Made by a program: the position numbers and the translations under genes. Below the pieces are notes generated by a model. It was not told where the DNA came from. It made no database searches and saw only the letters and a program-made list of their open reading frames with translations. A DNA stretch of 37,684 nucleotides from Singulisphaera sp. GP187 (GTDB taxonomy: Bacteria > Planctomycetota > Planctomycetia > Gemmatales > Gemmataceae): assembly GCA_945905925.1 (NCBI GenBank), contig CAMDQN010000064.1:1-37684 (forward strand), written 5' to 3'. Shown here in pieces: positions 7,804 through 15,492 of the stretch (position 1 is its first letter; each line of letters begins with the position of its first letter).

Positions 7804-8361
7804 ATGTTCCGTTTCGCTGCCAAGGCCGCCGCTGTCGCGGTCGCCTGTATGTTGACCGCGCACGTCCGCGCCGAAGACACCAAACTGAACGTGAAGGTAG
7901 GGGACAAGTTCCCCGATGTCGCGCTGGCCGCGGCCCAGATCGACAAGGTCAAGAAGGACGCCAAGACCGTCTCCATTGCCGACCTGAAGGGCAAGACTGT
8001 CGTCGTGTTCTTCTACCCGAAGGCGCTCACTGGCGGCTGCACCGTCGAGTCGTGCGGGTTCCGCGACTTGATGAAGGACAAGGACTTCCCGAAGGATGTC
8101 GTGATCCTTGGCGCCAGCGGCGACGACCAGAAACTGCAACAGCAGTTCATCGACAAGAACGAACTGCCGATGGCGTTGCTGTGCGACACCGATTTGAAGC
8201 TCATCAAGGAACTCGGCATCCTCGGCGCAGCCAATGGCAAGACCCCGAAGCGGGTCACGTTCGTGATGGACAAGGAAGGGAAGATCGCCAAGATTTACGA
8301 CAAGGTGACCCCGGCGAGTCACCCGAAGGAAGTGCTGGAGTTCGTCAAGACGCTGAAGTGA
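7804..8361 (+). CDS. Exported peroxiredoxin (PrxQ/BCP-like)
   Basis: 185 residues: signal peptide with predicted cleavage after HVRA (23), then an AhpC/TSA-type thioredoxin fold. The active site YPKALTGGCTVESCGFRD fits the P-x3-T-x2-C motif, with peroxidatic Cys79 and Cys84 five residues later, the spacing of the resolving Cys in PrxQ/BCP enzymes. It should reduce peroxides outside the cytoplasm with electrons from an exported thioredoxin-like partner. GGAGG lies 4 nt before the ATG. An exported PrxQ is less common than the cytoplasmic form. Confidence 0.9.
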   Translation: MFRFAAKAAAVAVACMLTAHVRAEDTKLNVKVGDKFPDVALAAAQIDKVKKDAKTVSIADLKGKTVVVFFYPKALTGGCTVESCGFRDLMKDKDFPKDVVILGASGDDQKLQQQFIDKNELPMALLCDTDLKLIKELGILGAANGKTPKRVTFVMDKEGKIAKIYDKVTPASHPKEVLEFVKTLK

Positions 8362-8378
8362 GCGCGGTTGTTGGTCGT

Positions 8379-8426
8379 CCGCGATTCAACGACCAAGGTT
8401 TTGAGACCATGGTCGTTGAATCGCGG
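8379..8426. repeat. 17-bp perfect inverted repeat after the peroxiredoxin gene
   Basis: CCGCGATTCAACGACCA (8379-8395) and TGGTCGTTGAATCGCGG (8410-8426) form a perfect 17-bp stem with a 14-nt loop, 17 nt past the peroxiredoxin stop. It could stop transcription, but no U run follows. Confidence 0.85.
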
Positions 8427-8505
8427 TTTCGCGTTTCCCCTCCTTGTGCCGCCTGCTGCGTGCACACTAAAGTGGTGGTGGGTCTGCGTGTGAGAGGGTT
8501 GTGCT

Positions 8506-9174
8506 GTGTCCGCTGCGCTGTTGGTGGAGTTGTTCGAGAAACTGCCGGAGTTTCGGCCGGGCGACGACGAAGATCTGTGGACCGCGGGCGCTCGCGGTCC
8601 CACACGCGCGTTCCGCGCCGCCGTGCGCGAACACTACACCGAAGGCACGCTCCAGCGTCTCCTCGTCACCGGTGCGGTCAAGGCGCGCCGGGCCGCGGCG
8701 CTCGCCGTCGGGCTGACCGGGACGCCAGCGTCCGTCCCGGCCGCCGCCGCGGCGCTCCGCGACGATGACCCGCTCGTGCGCCACTTCGCCACCGACGCGA
8801 TTTGGGAATTGTGGTTCCGCGCCGGCACCGACGAGCAGAACCGGCGTCTGCAAGAAGCCGCCGGAGAACCGAACCCGAACAAGGCCCGCACCGAGTTGGA
8901 CGAACTGTTGCGCGAAGCGCCCGACTACGCCGAAGTTCACAACCAGCGCGCGATCTGGTTCTTCAAGCGTGGTGAGTTCACCCGCGCCGTCGAGGACTGC
9001 GAGACCGTGCTACGGCTGAACCCGCACCACTTTGGCGCTGCCGCCGGGATGGGTCAGTGCCTGCTCAAACTCAATCGCCCGCGTGCCGCGCTTCGCGCCT
9101 TCCGTCAGGCGCTTGAGATTAACCCCAACCTCGATTTACACGAAACCGTTCGCGCGCTCGAAGCACTTGAGTAG
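8506..9174 (+). CDS. HEAT-repeat/TPR protein
   Basis: 222 residues. The N-terminal half resembles HEAT-like helices (VKARRAAALAVGLTGTPASV and DDDPLVRHFATDAIWELWFR, about 58-105). The C-terminal half contains TPR units (AEVHNQRAIWFFKRGEFTRA, then HHFGAAAGMGQCLLKLNRPR and a final partial repeat, about 140-215). There is no signal peptide and no enzymatic motif, so a cytoplasmic protein-interaction scaffold is the likely role; partners are unknown. GTG start at 8506; no strong ribosome site. Confidence 0.8.
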   Translation: MSAALLVELFEKLPEFRPGDDEDLWTAGARGPTRAFRAAVREHYTEGTLQRLLVTGAVKARRAAALAVGLTGTPASVPAAAAALRDDDPLVRHFATDAIWELWFRAGTDEQNRRLQEAAGEPNPNKARTELDELLREAPDYAEVHNQRAIWFFKRGEFTRAVEDCETVLRLNPHHFGAAAGMGQCLLKLNRPRAALRAFRQALEINPNLDLHETVRALEALE

Positions 9175-9403
9175 CGCCATCGGTCACGCTCCCCTTCGGG
9201 TTGCAGCTAAACGAACACACCAAGCACGAAATGGTCGAGTTTTGCGGAGTGCTGACGCAGCAACTCCTCGGCGACCGCACCGACCCAGGTGTAGGTGCGA
9301 GCGGGCGCAACCTCGGCTTCGGACCGGTGTGACCGTTGCCGGCGCGAGCGGTTCGTGGGTACACTTCGATGAACCCGCGACGAACCGAGTGCGGAGGCAG
9401 TAC
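9175..9403. other. Intergenic region, possible coding relic
   Basis: 229 nt. A protein-like minus-strand reading near 9207-9310 (ARTYTWVGAVAEELLRQHS) has no plausible start, and a 33-codon plus-strand frame beginning at an ATG near 9232 has no ribosome site. Nothing can be called with confidence. Confidence 0.35.
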
Positions 9404-10402
9404 GTGGCCGACGAAATTGTCTGCCGTGAGTGCGACGAGCGTATCTCGGTGCGCGCGGACGACCGTGCCCGAGGGATGACGTGCCCCGCGTGCGCGGCGC
9501 TGGTCCTCGCCCCAGAACCGGGGGCGAAGCCAAAGCCGAAGCCCAAGCGAAAACCGCAAGACGAGGACGAAGACGAGGACCGCCCCACGCCGACGAAGGT
9601 TCAACCGGGGTCAAAACCGCAACCGCGGGACGAACAGTTCCCCTACGACGAAGACCCGCCCGAGCCGCCGAAAGGCCCACCGCCGCACCCGCTCCTCGTG
9701 CTCGGCTGTCTCGCCTTCTTCGTGGGGTTCCTTGTCTTGTGCGTGTTTGCGTACGGAGGGGTGAAAGAGAATGGTCGGGCGGCACAGAAGGCGAAAGCCG
9801 AAGCGGAGGCGGCACGCCGAAAGCCCCGCGCTCCGCTCGGGGAACTGAACCCCGCACCAGCACCGAACAACCCGCCGGAGCCGAAGACGCTCGCGGTCGA
9901 ACCCGGCACCGGGTTGCCGGGGTTCACGCCCCCGTTCGACATCGATCCGCTTCTCGAAAAACCGGACCGCCCGGTGTACCTCGCGGACATGCAAGCGTTC
10001 GGCGTCGAACTCGGGCCGTGGAAGTTCGGGAAGGGCGAACTCGGCAACGGTGACCTCACGTCGATCAAGGTGCGCGAGCGGCTCGCGCCGAAGGGGCTGA
10101 GCGTCCACCCGCAGAACCGGCAGACGACGCGGGTCGCCTACGCTCTTGGTGGCAAGGCGAACACGCTGACCGGGGCCGCGGGGTTGAACGACGGAACCCA
10201 CCCGGCCTTCGACTCGGTCGTGTTCACAGTCGTGGGCGACGGCCAAGAACTGTGGCGCTCGCCGCGGGTGACACGCGAAAGCGGACCGACCGCGTTCCGC
10301 ATCGACGTTAGCGGCGTGCAGGTGTTGGAACTGCGCGCAACCGCGCAAGGCTCGCACTGGGGCATGCACGCGGTTTGGATCGACCCCGTCATCGAGAAGT
10401 AA
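9404..10402 (+). CDS. Zinc-ribbon, single-pass membrane protein with extracytoplasmic NPCBM-like domain
   Basis: 332 residues in four parts. First, a zinc ribbon (Cys7, Cys10, Cys27, Cys30). Second, a charged linker with KPKPKPK and DEDEDED runs. Third, one membrane helix (about 96-117). Fourth, a C-terminal domain (about 190-332) resembling NPCBM carbohydrate-binding modules, with GLSVHPQN, LNDGTHP, VVFTVVGDGQELWRS, IDVSGVQVLELRA and HAVWIDP. NPCBM domains bind glycans and are very frequent in planctomycetes. The topology suggests a cytoplasmic zinc finger linked to an outside glycan sensor or anchor (inference). GTG 9404 is chosen because GGAGG lies 6 nt upstream; the open frame further left is poor. 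Confidence 0.78.
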   Translation: MADEIVCRECDERISVRADDRARGMTCPACAALVLAPEPGAKPKPKPKRKPQDEDEDEDRPTPTKVQPGSKPQPRDEQFPYDEDPPEPPKGPPPHPLLVLGCLAFFVGFLVLCVFAYGGVKENGRAAQKAKAEAEAARRKPRAPLGELNPAPAPNNPPEPKTLAVEPGTGLPGFTPPFDIDPLLEKPDRPVYLADMQAFGVELGPWKFGKGELGNGDLTSIKVRERLAPKGLSVHPQNRQTTRVAYALGGKANTLTGAAGLNDGTHPAFDSVVFTVVGDGQELWRSPRVTRESGPTAFRIDVSGVQVLELRATAQGSHWGMHAVWIDPVIEK

Positions 10403-10424
10403 TCGCCGCCGAGATGATTCCCAA

Positions 10425-10790
10425 GTGGCACACGAGTGCTACCACCTTGTTTCTACCATCTCGCTATCGATACAGTGTCGACGTATTTTTTACGAGGAGA
10501 CCCCAATTGGGGCTGTCGAAGAACATCGCGTACCGACCGCAAACCCTGCGCGCGGCGTCGGGCTGTCGCAACAGGAGGTCGCGGAGAAGGCCGATCTGAG
10601 TTTGTCGCTGGTCGCAAAGATGGAGCAAGGGCGGAATGCCGACCCGCGAGCGAGTACGCTGATCGCGCTGTCGGGCGCGCTGGGCGTGCGCCCGGGGCAA
10701 CCCATCGAAGACCTGACGCCGCCGCCGGAGGGCACGTTCCCAGCGAAAGGAAAGAAGAAGAAAAAGAAGAAGGTGCCGGTGCCAGTCTGA
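10425..10790 (+). CDS. XRE-family helix-turn-helix protein, 5' end probably damaged
   Basis: The second half is a clear Cro/C1-type DNA-binding domain: GLSQQEVAEKADLSLSLVAK followed by MEQGRNADPRASTLIALSGA and LGVRPGQP, then a Lys-rich tail (KGKKKKKKKVPVPV). The first helix, normally x-LRxxxGLSQ, is missing in this frame. It appears in the other frame as TLRAASG (about 10545-10565), so restoring one base near 10564 would rebuild LRAASGLSQQ. The first 45 residues of the annotated frame look non-protein-like. Either a frameshifted pseudogene or a domain with an unrecognised start. GTG 10425 is the nominal start. Confidence 0.5.
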   Translation: MAHECYHLVSTISLSIQCRRIFYEETPIGAVEEHRVPTANPARGVGLSQQEVAEKADLSLSLVAKMEQGRNADPRASTLIALSGALGVRPGQPIEDLTPPPEGTFPAKGKKKKKKKVPVPV

Positions 10791-10932
10791 GTCCGTCCCT
10801 GCGCGGATTGCGGGCCTGCGGGGGGGCGTTATAATCGACGAAAGTAGCGCCGAGATTGCGCACCCACGGGCGAAGAGAACGTGCCCGACCGCGCGACGCA
10901 CTCAACCTCTCGCCCACCCCTGGAGACCTGAC

Positions 10933-11361
10933 GTGTCCTCCGACGACATCAAGAAGCGGATCGTCACCGAGATCAAGGCCCGCGCCTACGACGACAAGTA
11001 CATCGACCGGACCGAGGAGCGGGAGATTGTCCGCATCGCCATCGAACTCGGCGTCACTGTCGAGAGTGCGCTGACCGCGCTCAACCAGGTGTGCGACGAG
11101 TTCAGTTACGTTTTGGAGTCGCGAGTCGTCAAGCAGATCGAGGATCAGGTCGCGACTGCCGCGGGCAACGACGGGAAGATCGACCATACCGAATTCGACC
11201 TCATCTTCGGCAACACCAAGCGGGCCATGAACGGCAAGAAGAACGACCGCGAGGTGAAGAAGATGATCGTGCAGGTGATGGAGAATAGTGGCAACAACAA
11301 GGTGAAAACCGGCTGGTTCAGCGACTGGTACGCCGCGCTGAAGAAGGACTTGGGCGTGTAG
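10933..11361 (+). CDS. Small helical EF-hand-like/TerB-like protein of unknown function
   Basis: 142 residues, predicted all-helical. Two segments look like half EF-hand or TerB-type acidic loops: DDKYIDRTEEREIVRIAIEL (about 16-35) and GNDGKIDHTEFDLIFGNTK (about 78-96). The second fits the D-x-DGxIDxxEF pattern well. This suggests metal binding and a TerB-like or calcium-sensing role, but no family is recognised with confidence. GTG start with GGAGA 8 nt upstream. It ends in WFSDWYAALKKDLGV. A long inverted repeat follows 8 nt after the stop. Confidence 0.75.
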   Translation: MSSDDIKKRIVTEIKARAYDDKYIDRTEEREIVRIAIELGVTVESALTALNQVCDEFSYVLESRVVKQIEDQVATAAGNDGKIDHTEFDLIFGNTKRAMNGKKNDREVKKMIVQVMENSGNNKVKTGWFSDWYAALKKDLGV

Positions 11362-11368
11362 TTTTCCC

Positions 11369-11502
11369 AAGAGAAGGGGCAGCGGTAAGAGAAGGGGTGA
11401 AGGGGAGAAAGGGAGACAAGACATCAGCATTGCCGGGCTGTCTTTGGCACCCTTTCTCCTCTTCACCCTTTCGCCCCTTCTCTTACCGCTGCCCCTTCTC
11501 TT
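11369..11502. repeat. 29-bp perfect inverted repeat with 76-nt loop
   Basis: Positions 11369-11397 (AAGAGAAGGGGCAGCGGTAA...) are exactly complementary to 11474-11502, and further partial pairing (GAGAAAGGG with CCCTTTCTC) extends inward. The purine-rich left arm faces the pyrimidine-rich right arm. It lies between the EF-hand-like gene and rpsR. Confidence 0.9.
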
Positions 11503-11513
11503 CCCGTGGCCCG

Positions 11514-11542
11514 TTGACGCTTCCCGCTCCACCATCTACCTT
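11514..11542 (+). promoter_or_regulatory. Possible promoter for rpsR
   Basis: TTGACG (11514-11519), a near-consensus -35, is followed after 17 nt by TACCTT (11537-11542), a weak -10. It lies about 60 nt before the rpsR start, just past the inverted repeat. Planctomycete promoter rules are poorly known, so this is tentative. Confidence 0.3.
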
Positions 11543-11601
11543 AACTCTTTCCGAAATACCGGAATTGTTGTCGCAGTTTCACACGGGTCAGGTGGAGTGA
11601 C

Positions 11602-11844
11602 ATGAATCGGAAGAAGCTCGGTAAGTCGCGCAAGGGCCGGTGCCGGTTCTGCACCAAGGAGGGGTGCCCGCGCCCCGCGTTCGTGGACTACAAGGACGTG
11701 AGCAACCTCAAGAAGATGGTCACCAGTCAGGGCAAACTGTTCAGCCGCAAGCGGAGCGGGCTGTGCGCTGCGTTCCAACGCGAGGTTGGCACCGCCGTGA
11801 AGCGCGCGCGGTTCATGGGCCTGCTGCCCTACGTCGGCGAATAG
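11602..11844 (+). CDS. rpsR: 30S ribosomal protein bS18, zinc-binding (C+) form
   Basis: 80 residues. CRFCTKEGCPRPAFVDYKDV and FSRKRSGLCAAFQREVGTAV match bS18, which binds bS6 and 16S rRNA on the platform of the small subunit. Cys14, Cys17, Cys22 and Cys55 are consistent with the zinc-binding paralogue type. GGTGGAG lies just before the ATG. In most bacteria rpsR is in an operon with rpsF, ssb or rplI; here it stands alone between inverted repeats, as planctomycete ribosomal genes often do. Confidence 0.95.
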   Translation: MNRKKLGKSRKGRCRFCTKEGCPRPAFVDYKDVSNLKKMVTSQGKLFSRKRSGLCAAFQREVGTAVKRARFMGLLPYVGE

Positions 11845-11869
11845 TGCCGAAGCGGGAAAAGTAAAAGGT

Positions 11870-11918
11870 AAAAGAGGAAGAGAAGACGGAACACCTTCCG
11901 GTCTTCTCTTCCTCTTTT
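11870..11918 (+). terminator. 18-bp hairpin after rpsR, candidate terminator/repeat
   Basis: AAAAGAGGAAGAGAAGAC (11870-11887) pairs perfectly with 11901-11918, loop 13 nt. The right arm ends in TTTTT, so the RNA would form a stable stem followed by a U run 26 nt after the rpsR stop. It also belongs to the purine/pyrimidine palindromes seen at other junctions. Confidence 0.6.
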
Positions 11919-11995
11919 TACTTGTACTTGTCTTCAAACCTGTGTTCATCTGCGTCATCTGCGGATCAAACTCTTCCCCTTCTTCCGAGGTACCG

Positions 11996-13057
11996 ATGCG
12001 ACTCCTTCTCCCCGTCGCGCTCCTCGCCGCATGTGCCGTCACGCTCGCGCAGGAGCCGAAGAAACCCATCGTGACCGGCGATCCGGCCCGCGTCGAGCGC
12101 ATCCGCAAAGCAACCATGCCGAAGATCGACAAGCCGGTTTCCTTCGACACGCCGGAAGCCGACGCGATCCTCGCGGCGCTCGAAGTGTTCCCCGAAGACA
12201 ACCCGTGGAACCTCGTCGTCAGCGACTGGCCGCTGCACGCGAAGTCGAAGGAGATCGTCGCGTCGATCGGCGTGAACAAGCCACTGCGGTATAACCCGGA
12301 TATGGGCTTCGTGCTGGTGCCGCCCGATCAGAAGAAGATCGACGTGAAACTCGTGGGCTACCCCGACGAGTCCGACAAGGGGCCGTACATGCTGCCGGAC
12401 AGCGTGCCCATCGAAGGCTGGCCCGCGAACTACAAGCGGAACGCGAAGCTGAAGGACATCACGCTCGACGACGTACAGCGCGACAAACTGAAGGAGAACG
12501 GCGACCGGCACGCGATCGTCGTGGACCCGACCAACCGGATGCTGTACGAGTTCTACCAACTGAAGAAGACCGACGCGGGTTGGCAGGCCGCGTGCGCCGC
12601 GCAGTTCGACCTCAAGAGCAACAAACTCCGCCCCGACGGGTGGACCAGTTCCGACGCGGCCGGGTTGCCGATCTTCCCCGCCGTCATCCGCTACGACGAA
12701 CTCAAGCGCGGCGCGGTCGAGCACGCGATGCGCGTGACCGTCGTGAACACCCGTCGCGCCTACGTTTACCCCGCGACGCACTTCGCAAGCCGCAAGACCG
12801 ACGAGAACCTACCGCGCATGGGCGAGCGCATCCGGTTGCGGAAGGACTTCGACACGTCGAAGTTTACGCCCGAAGTGAAGGCCATTCTGGAAGGACTGAA
12901 GAAGTACGGGATGCTCGTCGCGGACAACGGCATCGACTGGGCGCTGTCGTGCGCACCGGATGCGCGCATCCCGGTGCTTCATGACGAACTGCGCAAGGTG
13001 AAGGGGTCGGACTTCGAGGTGGTCGTCCCGCCTGCGGGCTACAAGCCGGAGAAGTGA
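11996..13057 (+). CDS. Conserved secreted protein of unknown function
   Basis: 353 residues with an N-terminal signal (MRLLLPVALLAACAVTLAQE); LAAC could be a lipobox, or signal peptidase I may cut after TLA. The mature part resembles a widespread bacterial secreted family I recognise by its order of motifs: FPEDNPWN, LVGYPDESDKGPYMLP, PIEGWP, GDRHAIVVDPTNRMLYEFYQ, FDLKSNKLRPDGWTSSDAAG, LPIFPAVIRYDEL, RRAYVYPATHFAS, LEGLKKYGMLVADNG and VKGSDFEVV. The family has no established activity; it often occurs in polysaccharide-degrading bacteria (from memory). ATG 11996 has GAGG 6 nt upstream and removes an unlikely 18-residue extension. Confidence 0.8.
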   Translation: MRLLLPVALLAACAVTLAQEPKKPIVTGDPARVERIRKATMPKIDKPVSFDTPEADAILAALEVFPEDNPWNLVVSDWPLHAKSKEIVASIGVNKPLRYNPDMGFVLVPPDQKKIDVKLVGYPDESDKGPYMLPDSVPIEGWPANYKRNAKLKDITLDDVQRDKLKENGDRHAIVVDPTNRMLYEFYQLKKTDAGWQAACAAQFDLKSNKLRPDGWTSSDAAGLPIFPAVIRYDELKRGAVEHAMRVTVVNTRRAYVYPATHFASRKTDENLPRMGERIRLRKDFDTSKFTPEVKAILEGLKKYGMLVADNGIDWALSCAPDARIPVLHDELRKVKGSDFEVVVPPAGYKPEK

Positions 13058-13063
13058 TCTTCC

Positions 13064-14485
13064 ATGCCGTACGACGCCGTGGTGATCGGGTCCGGGCCGA
13101 ACGGGCTGGCCGCGGCCGTGGCGCTTGCCCGCGCCGGTCACTCCGTCCTTCTCGTGGAAGGAGCCGACACCGTCGGCGGCGGAACGCGATCGGCCGCGCT
13201 CACGCTGCCGGGGTTCGTTCACGACGTCTGCTCGGCCGTTCACCCGATGGCGGTCGCGTCGCCGTTCTTTCAAACGCTTCCCCTTGCCGAACACGGTCTG
13301 GAATGGGTTCAGCCCGAAGTCGCAGTCGCGCATCCCCTCGACGATGGAACCGCCGCGGCGCTCTTTTGCTCCGTGGATGCGACCGCCGACTCGCTCGGTG
13401 AAGACGCTCGTGCGTACCGCAAGTTAATGGGTCCGCTCGTCGCCGGCGCGACCGGGCTGTTCGGTGATCTTCTCGGTCCGCCCCGTTTGCGCTTCCCCAA
13501 TTCGCCACTGACCGCGATGCGATTCGGCCTTCGCGCGATTCGCTCGGGCAGCGGGCTGGCGAACGCGTGGTTCCGCACGGAGCGCGCGAAGGCGCTCATC
13601 GCGGGCCTGGCGGCGCATGCGGTCATTCCGCTCGAACAATCCCCGAGCGCGGCAATCGCGATAATGTTGGGGCTTGCTGGGCACGCGGTCGGGTGGCCGT
13701 TCCCGAAAGGCGGCGCGCAGAAGATCGCCGACGCGCTCGCGTCGTACTTCCGCTCGCTCGGCGGTCGCATCGAAACCGGGCGGGTGGTGAAGTCGGTCGA
13801 TGAGTTTCCGAACGCGCGCGCGCTGCTCCTTGACGTGACGCCGCGACAGGTTCTCACGCTGGCCGGTCACCGATTGCACGCACGCTACCAGCGGGCGCTC
13901 GGGCGCTACCGCTACGGGCCGGGCGTGTTCAAGGTGGACTGGGCGCTGTCCGGGCCGATCCCCTGGCGCGCGTCGGAGTGCCGCCGGGCCGGAACGGTTC
14001 ACGTTGGCGGAACGCTGGAAGAAGTAGCTGCGGCCGAACGCGCACCCTGGCGCGGCGAACACTCCGAACACCCCTTCGTATTGCTCGCACAGCCAAGCGT
14101 GTTTGACCCGACGCGTGCCCCGGAGGGGAAGCACACCGCGTGGGGCTATTGCCACGTGCCGCACGGTTCGACCGTGGACATGACTTCGCGCATCGAATCG
14201 CAGGTCGAGCGATTCGCGCCCGGCTTCCGCGACTTGATTCTAATGCGACACACCATGAACACGGTCGAGATGGAGTCGCACAATCCGAACTACGTTGGCG
14301 GCGACATCGCGGGCGGCGTGACGGACTGGTGGCAACTCTTCACTCGCCCGGTAGCCCGACTGAACCCGTATTCGACGCCGGACCGAAGCGTGTTCATCTG
14401 CTCGTCCTCGACTCCGCCGGGCGGCGGGGTGCATGGCATGTGCGGGTACTTCGCAGCGATCTCCGCGGCGCGCCGGCTGAAGTGA
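13064..14485 (+). CDS. FAD-dependent oxidoreductase, phytoene-desaturase/PYROXD2-like
   Basis: 473 residues. The N-terminal Rossmann motif is VVIGSGPNGLAAAVALARAG (GxGxxG at 9-14) with the acidic VEGADTVGGGTRS after it. The C-terminus STPDRSVFICSSSTPPGGGV plus HGMCGYFAAISAARR is the second FAD-binding segment of CrtI/PYROXD2-type flavoproteins. These enzymes desaturate, isomerise or oxidise long hydrophobic chains such as carotenoids. It starts 6 nt after the preceding stop and leads into a desaturase and two ketosynthases, so its substrate may be an acyl chain made by those enzymes rather than phytoene (inference). Confidence 0.88.
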   Translation: MPYDAVVIGSGPNGLAAAVALARAGHSVLLVEGADTVGGGTRSAALTLPGFVHDVCSAVHPMAVASPFFQTLPLAEHGLEWVQPEVAVAHPLDDGTAAALFCSVDATADSLGEDARAYRKLMGPLVAGATGLFGDLLGPPRLRFPNSPLTAMRFGLRAIRSGSGLANAWFRTERAKALIAGLAAHAVIPLEQSPSAAIAIMLGLAGHAVGWPFPKGGAQKIADALASYFRSLGGRIETGRVVKSVDEFPNARALLLDVTPRQVLTLAGHRLHARYQRALGRYRYGPGVFKVDWALSGPIPWRASECRRAGTVHVGGTLEEVAAAERAPWRGEHSEHPFVLLAQPSVFDPTRAPEGKHTAWGYCHVPHGSTVDMTSRIESQVERFAPGFRDLILMRHTMNTVEMESHNPNYVGGDIAGGVTDWWQLFTRPVARLNPYSTPDRSVFICSSSTPPGGGVHGMCGYFAAISAARRLK

Positions 14486-14558
14486 TCCGGTCCCGGCGAA
14501 CGGCCGAACACCGGTCCGAATGCCCGTTGTCCCGCGACCGCGCAGCGATAAAGTAATC

Positions 14559-14647
14559 GCACACCCTTTCGCTCCAAATTCCGACCCGTTGCGTGAGCGG
14601 GTCGGCGATGTCGGCACGCTGGCCGCGTCGCGGAACTGAGGGTGTGC
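14559..14647. repeat. Nested inverted repeats upstream of the desaturase gene
   Basis: GCACACCCT (14559-14567) pairs with AGGGTGTGC (14639-14647). Inside it, CCGACCCG (14581-14588) pairs with CGGGTCGG (14598-14605), loop 9 nt. The outer stem ends 20 nt before the desaturase ATG. It could be a structured leader or another palindromic element; nothing identifies a known riboswitch. Confidence 0.6.
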
Positions 14648-14667
14648 GCCCCCGAGATCGACACACT

Positions 14668-15492
14668 ATGTCCGCGACCGTGCCCGACGGCCCCGTCCTC
14701 AACGCCGGCATCTGGAAGATCTACCGCGAGTTCTTCGACCTCGCCGAGCGCCGCCGTCGGTGGTCGCTCGAAGCTGACATCCCGTGGGACCAGTGCAACC
14801 CGAACACGCCGCCGGAGATCGCGGACGTCGTCGAGTCGTTCTGCGCGGTCGAGTTGTTCCTGCCGGACTTCGTCGGCAAGGCGCTCCCGATGGCGCGCAC
14901 GGTTCGCGGGCGGGCGTGGTTCCTCGCGAACTGGGGCTACGAAGAATCGAAACACTCGCTCGTGCTTCAAGAGTGGCTGTTGCGCTCGAAAGCCCGAACC
15001 GAAACGCAACTCGAAGAGGTCGCGAACTGGGCCGTGATCGGCGAGTGGGATCTGCCACAAGACAACGTTCGCGGGATGACGTGCTACACGATGTGCCAGG
15101 AACTCGCGACGTGGTTGCACTACCGCAACCTGCGCAATCTGCTGGGTAACACGGACCCGGCACTCAACAAGATTCTGTCGCTCATCAGCATCGACGAGCG
15201 GGCGCACTACGACTTCTACGTGAAGGTGATGAAACTGCACCTTGAGGACGACCGCGCCGGCACGCTCGAACAACTCAAGCGCGTGCTGAACGGGTTCGCG
15301 ATGCCGGTCACGCACCTGCTCGCGGAGAGCGCCCGCCGCACCACGGCCGTTCGGAGCATGAACATCTTCAACGAAGCGCTGTTCTACTCGGACGTGTTGA
15401 TGCCGATTCTGCAAACGCTCGGCATCGACAAAGCGGAACTGCGCAACCGGGCGCTCCAGAAGAAGAGCCTGCCCACGACGACCGCCCCATGA
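14668..15492 (+). CDS. Di-iron acyl-ACP desaturase family protein (FA_desaturase_2)
   Basis: 274 residues with the ferritin-like di-iron ligands of soluble acyl-ACP desaturases: Glu62 in AVELFLPD, Glu93-x-x-His96 in YEESKH, Glu145 in CQELATWLHY, and Glu177-x-x-His180 in SIDERAH. These enzymes use O2 to place a cis double bond in an acyl chain carried on acyl carrier protein. Typical members run about 270-330 residues, so it looks complete. ATG 14668 starts the recognisable family sequence; the frame is open for 25 more poor codons. The stop overlaps the next gene (ATGA at 15489-15492), tying it to the ketosynthases. Confidence 0.88.
   Translation: MSATVPDGPVLNAGIWKIYREFFDLAERRRRWSLEADIPWDQCNPNTPPEIADVVESFCAVELFLPDFVGKALPMARTVRGRAWFLANWGYEESKHSLVLQEWLLRSKARTETQLEEVANWAVIGEWDLPQDNVRGMTCYTMCQELATWLHYRNLRNLLGNTDPALNKILSLISIDERAHYDFYVKVMKLHLEDDRAGTLEQLKRVLNGFAMPVTHLLAESARRTTAVRSMNIFNEALFYSDVLMPILQTLGIDKAELRNRALQKKSLPTTTAP

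Noticed and set aside
9207-9330. Protein-like minus-strand fragment (VGAVAEELLRQHS)
   Set aside because: No start, no ribosome site, and it overlaps the upstream region of the zinc-ribbon gene; at most a relic.
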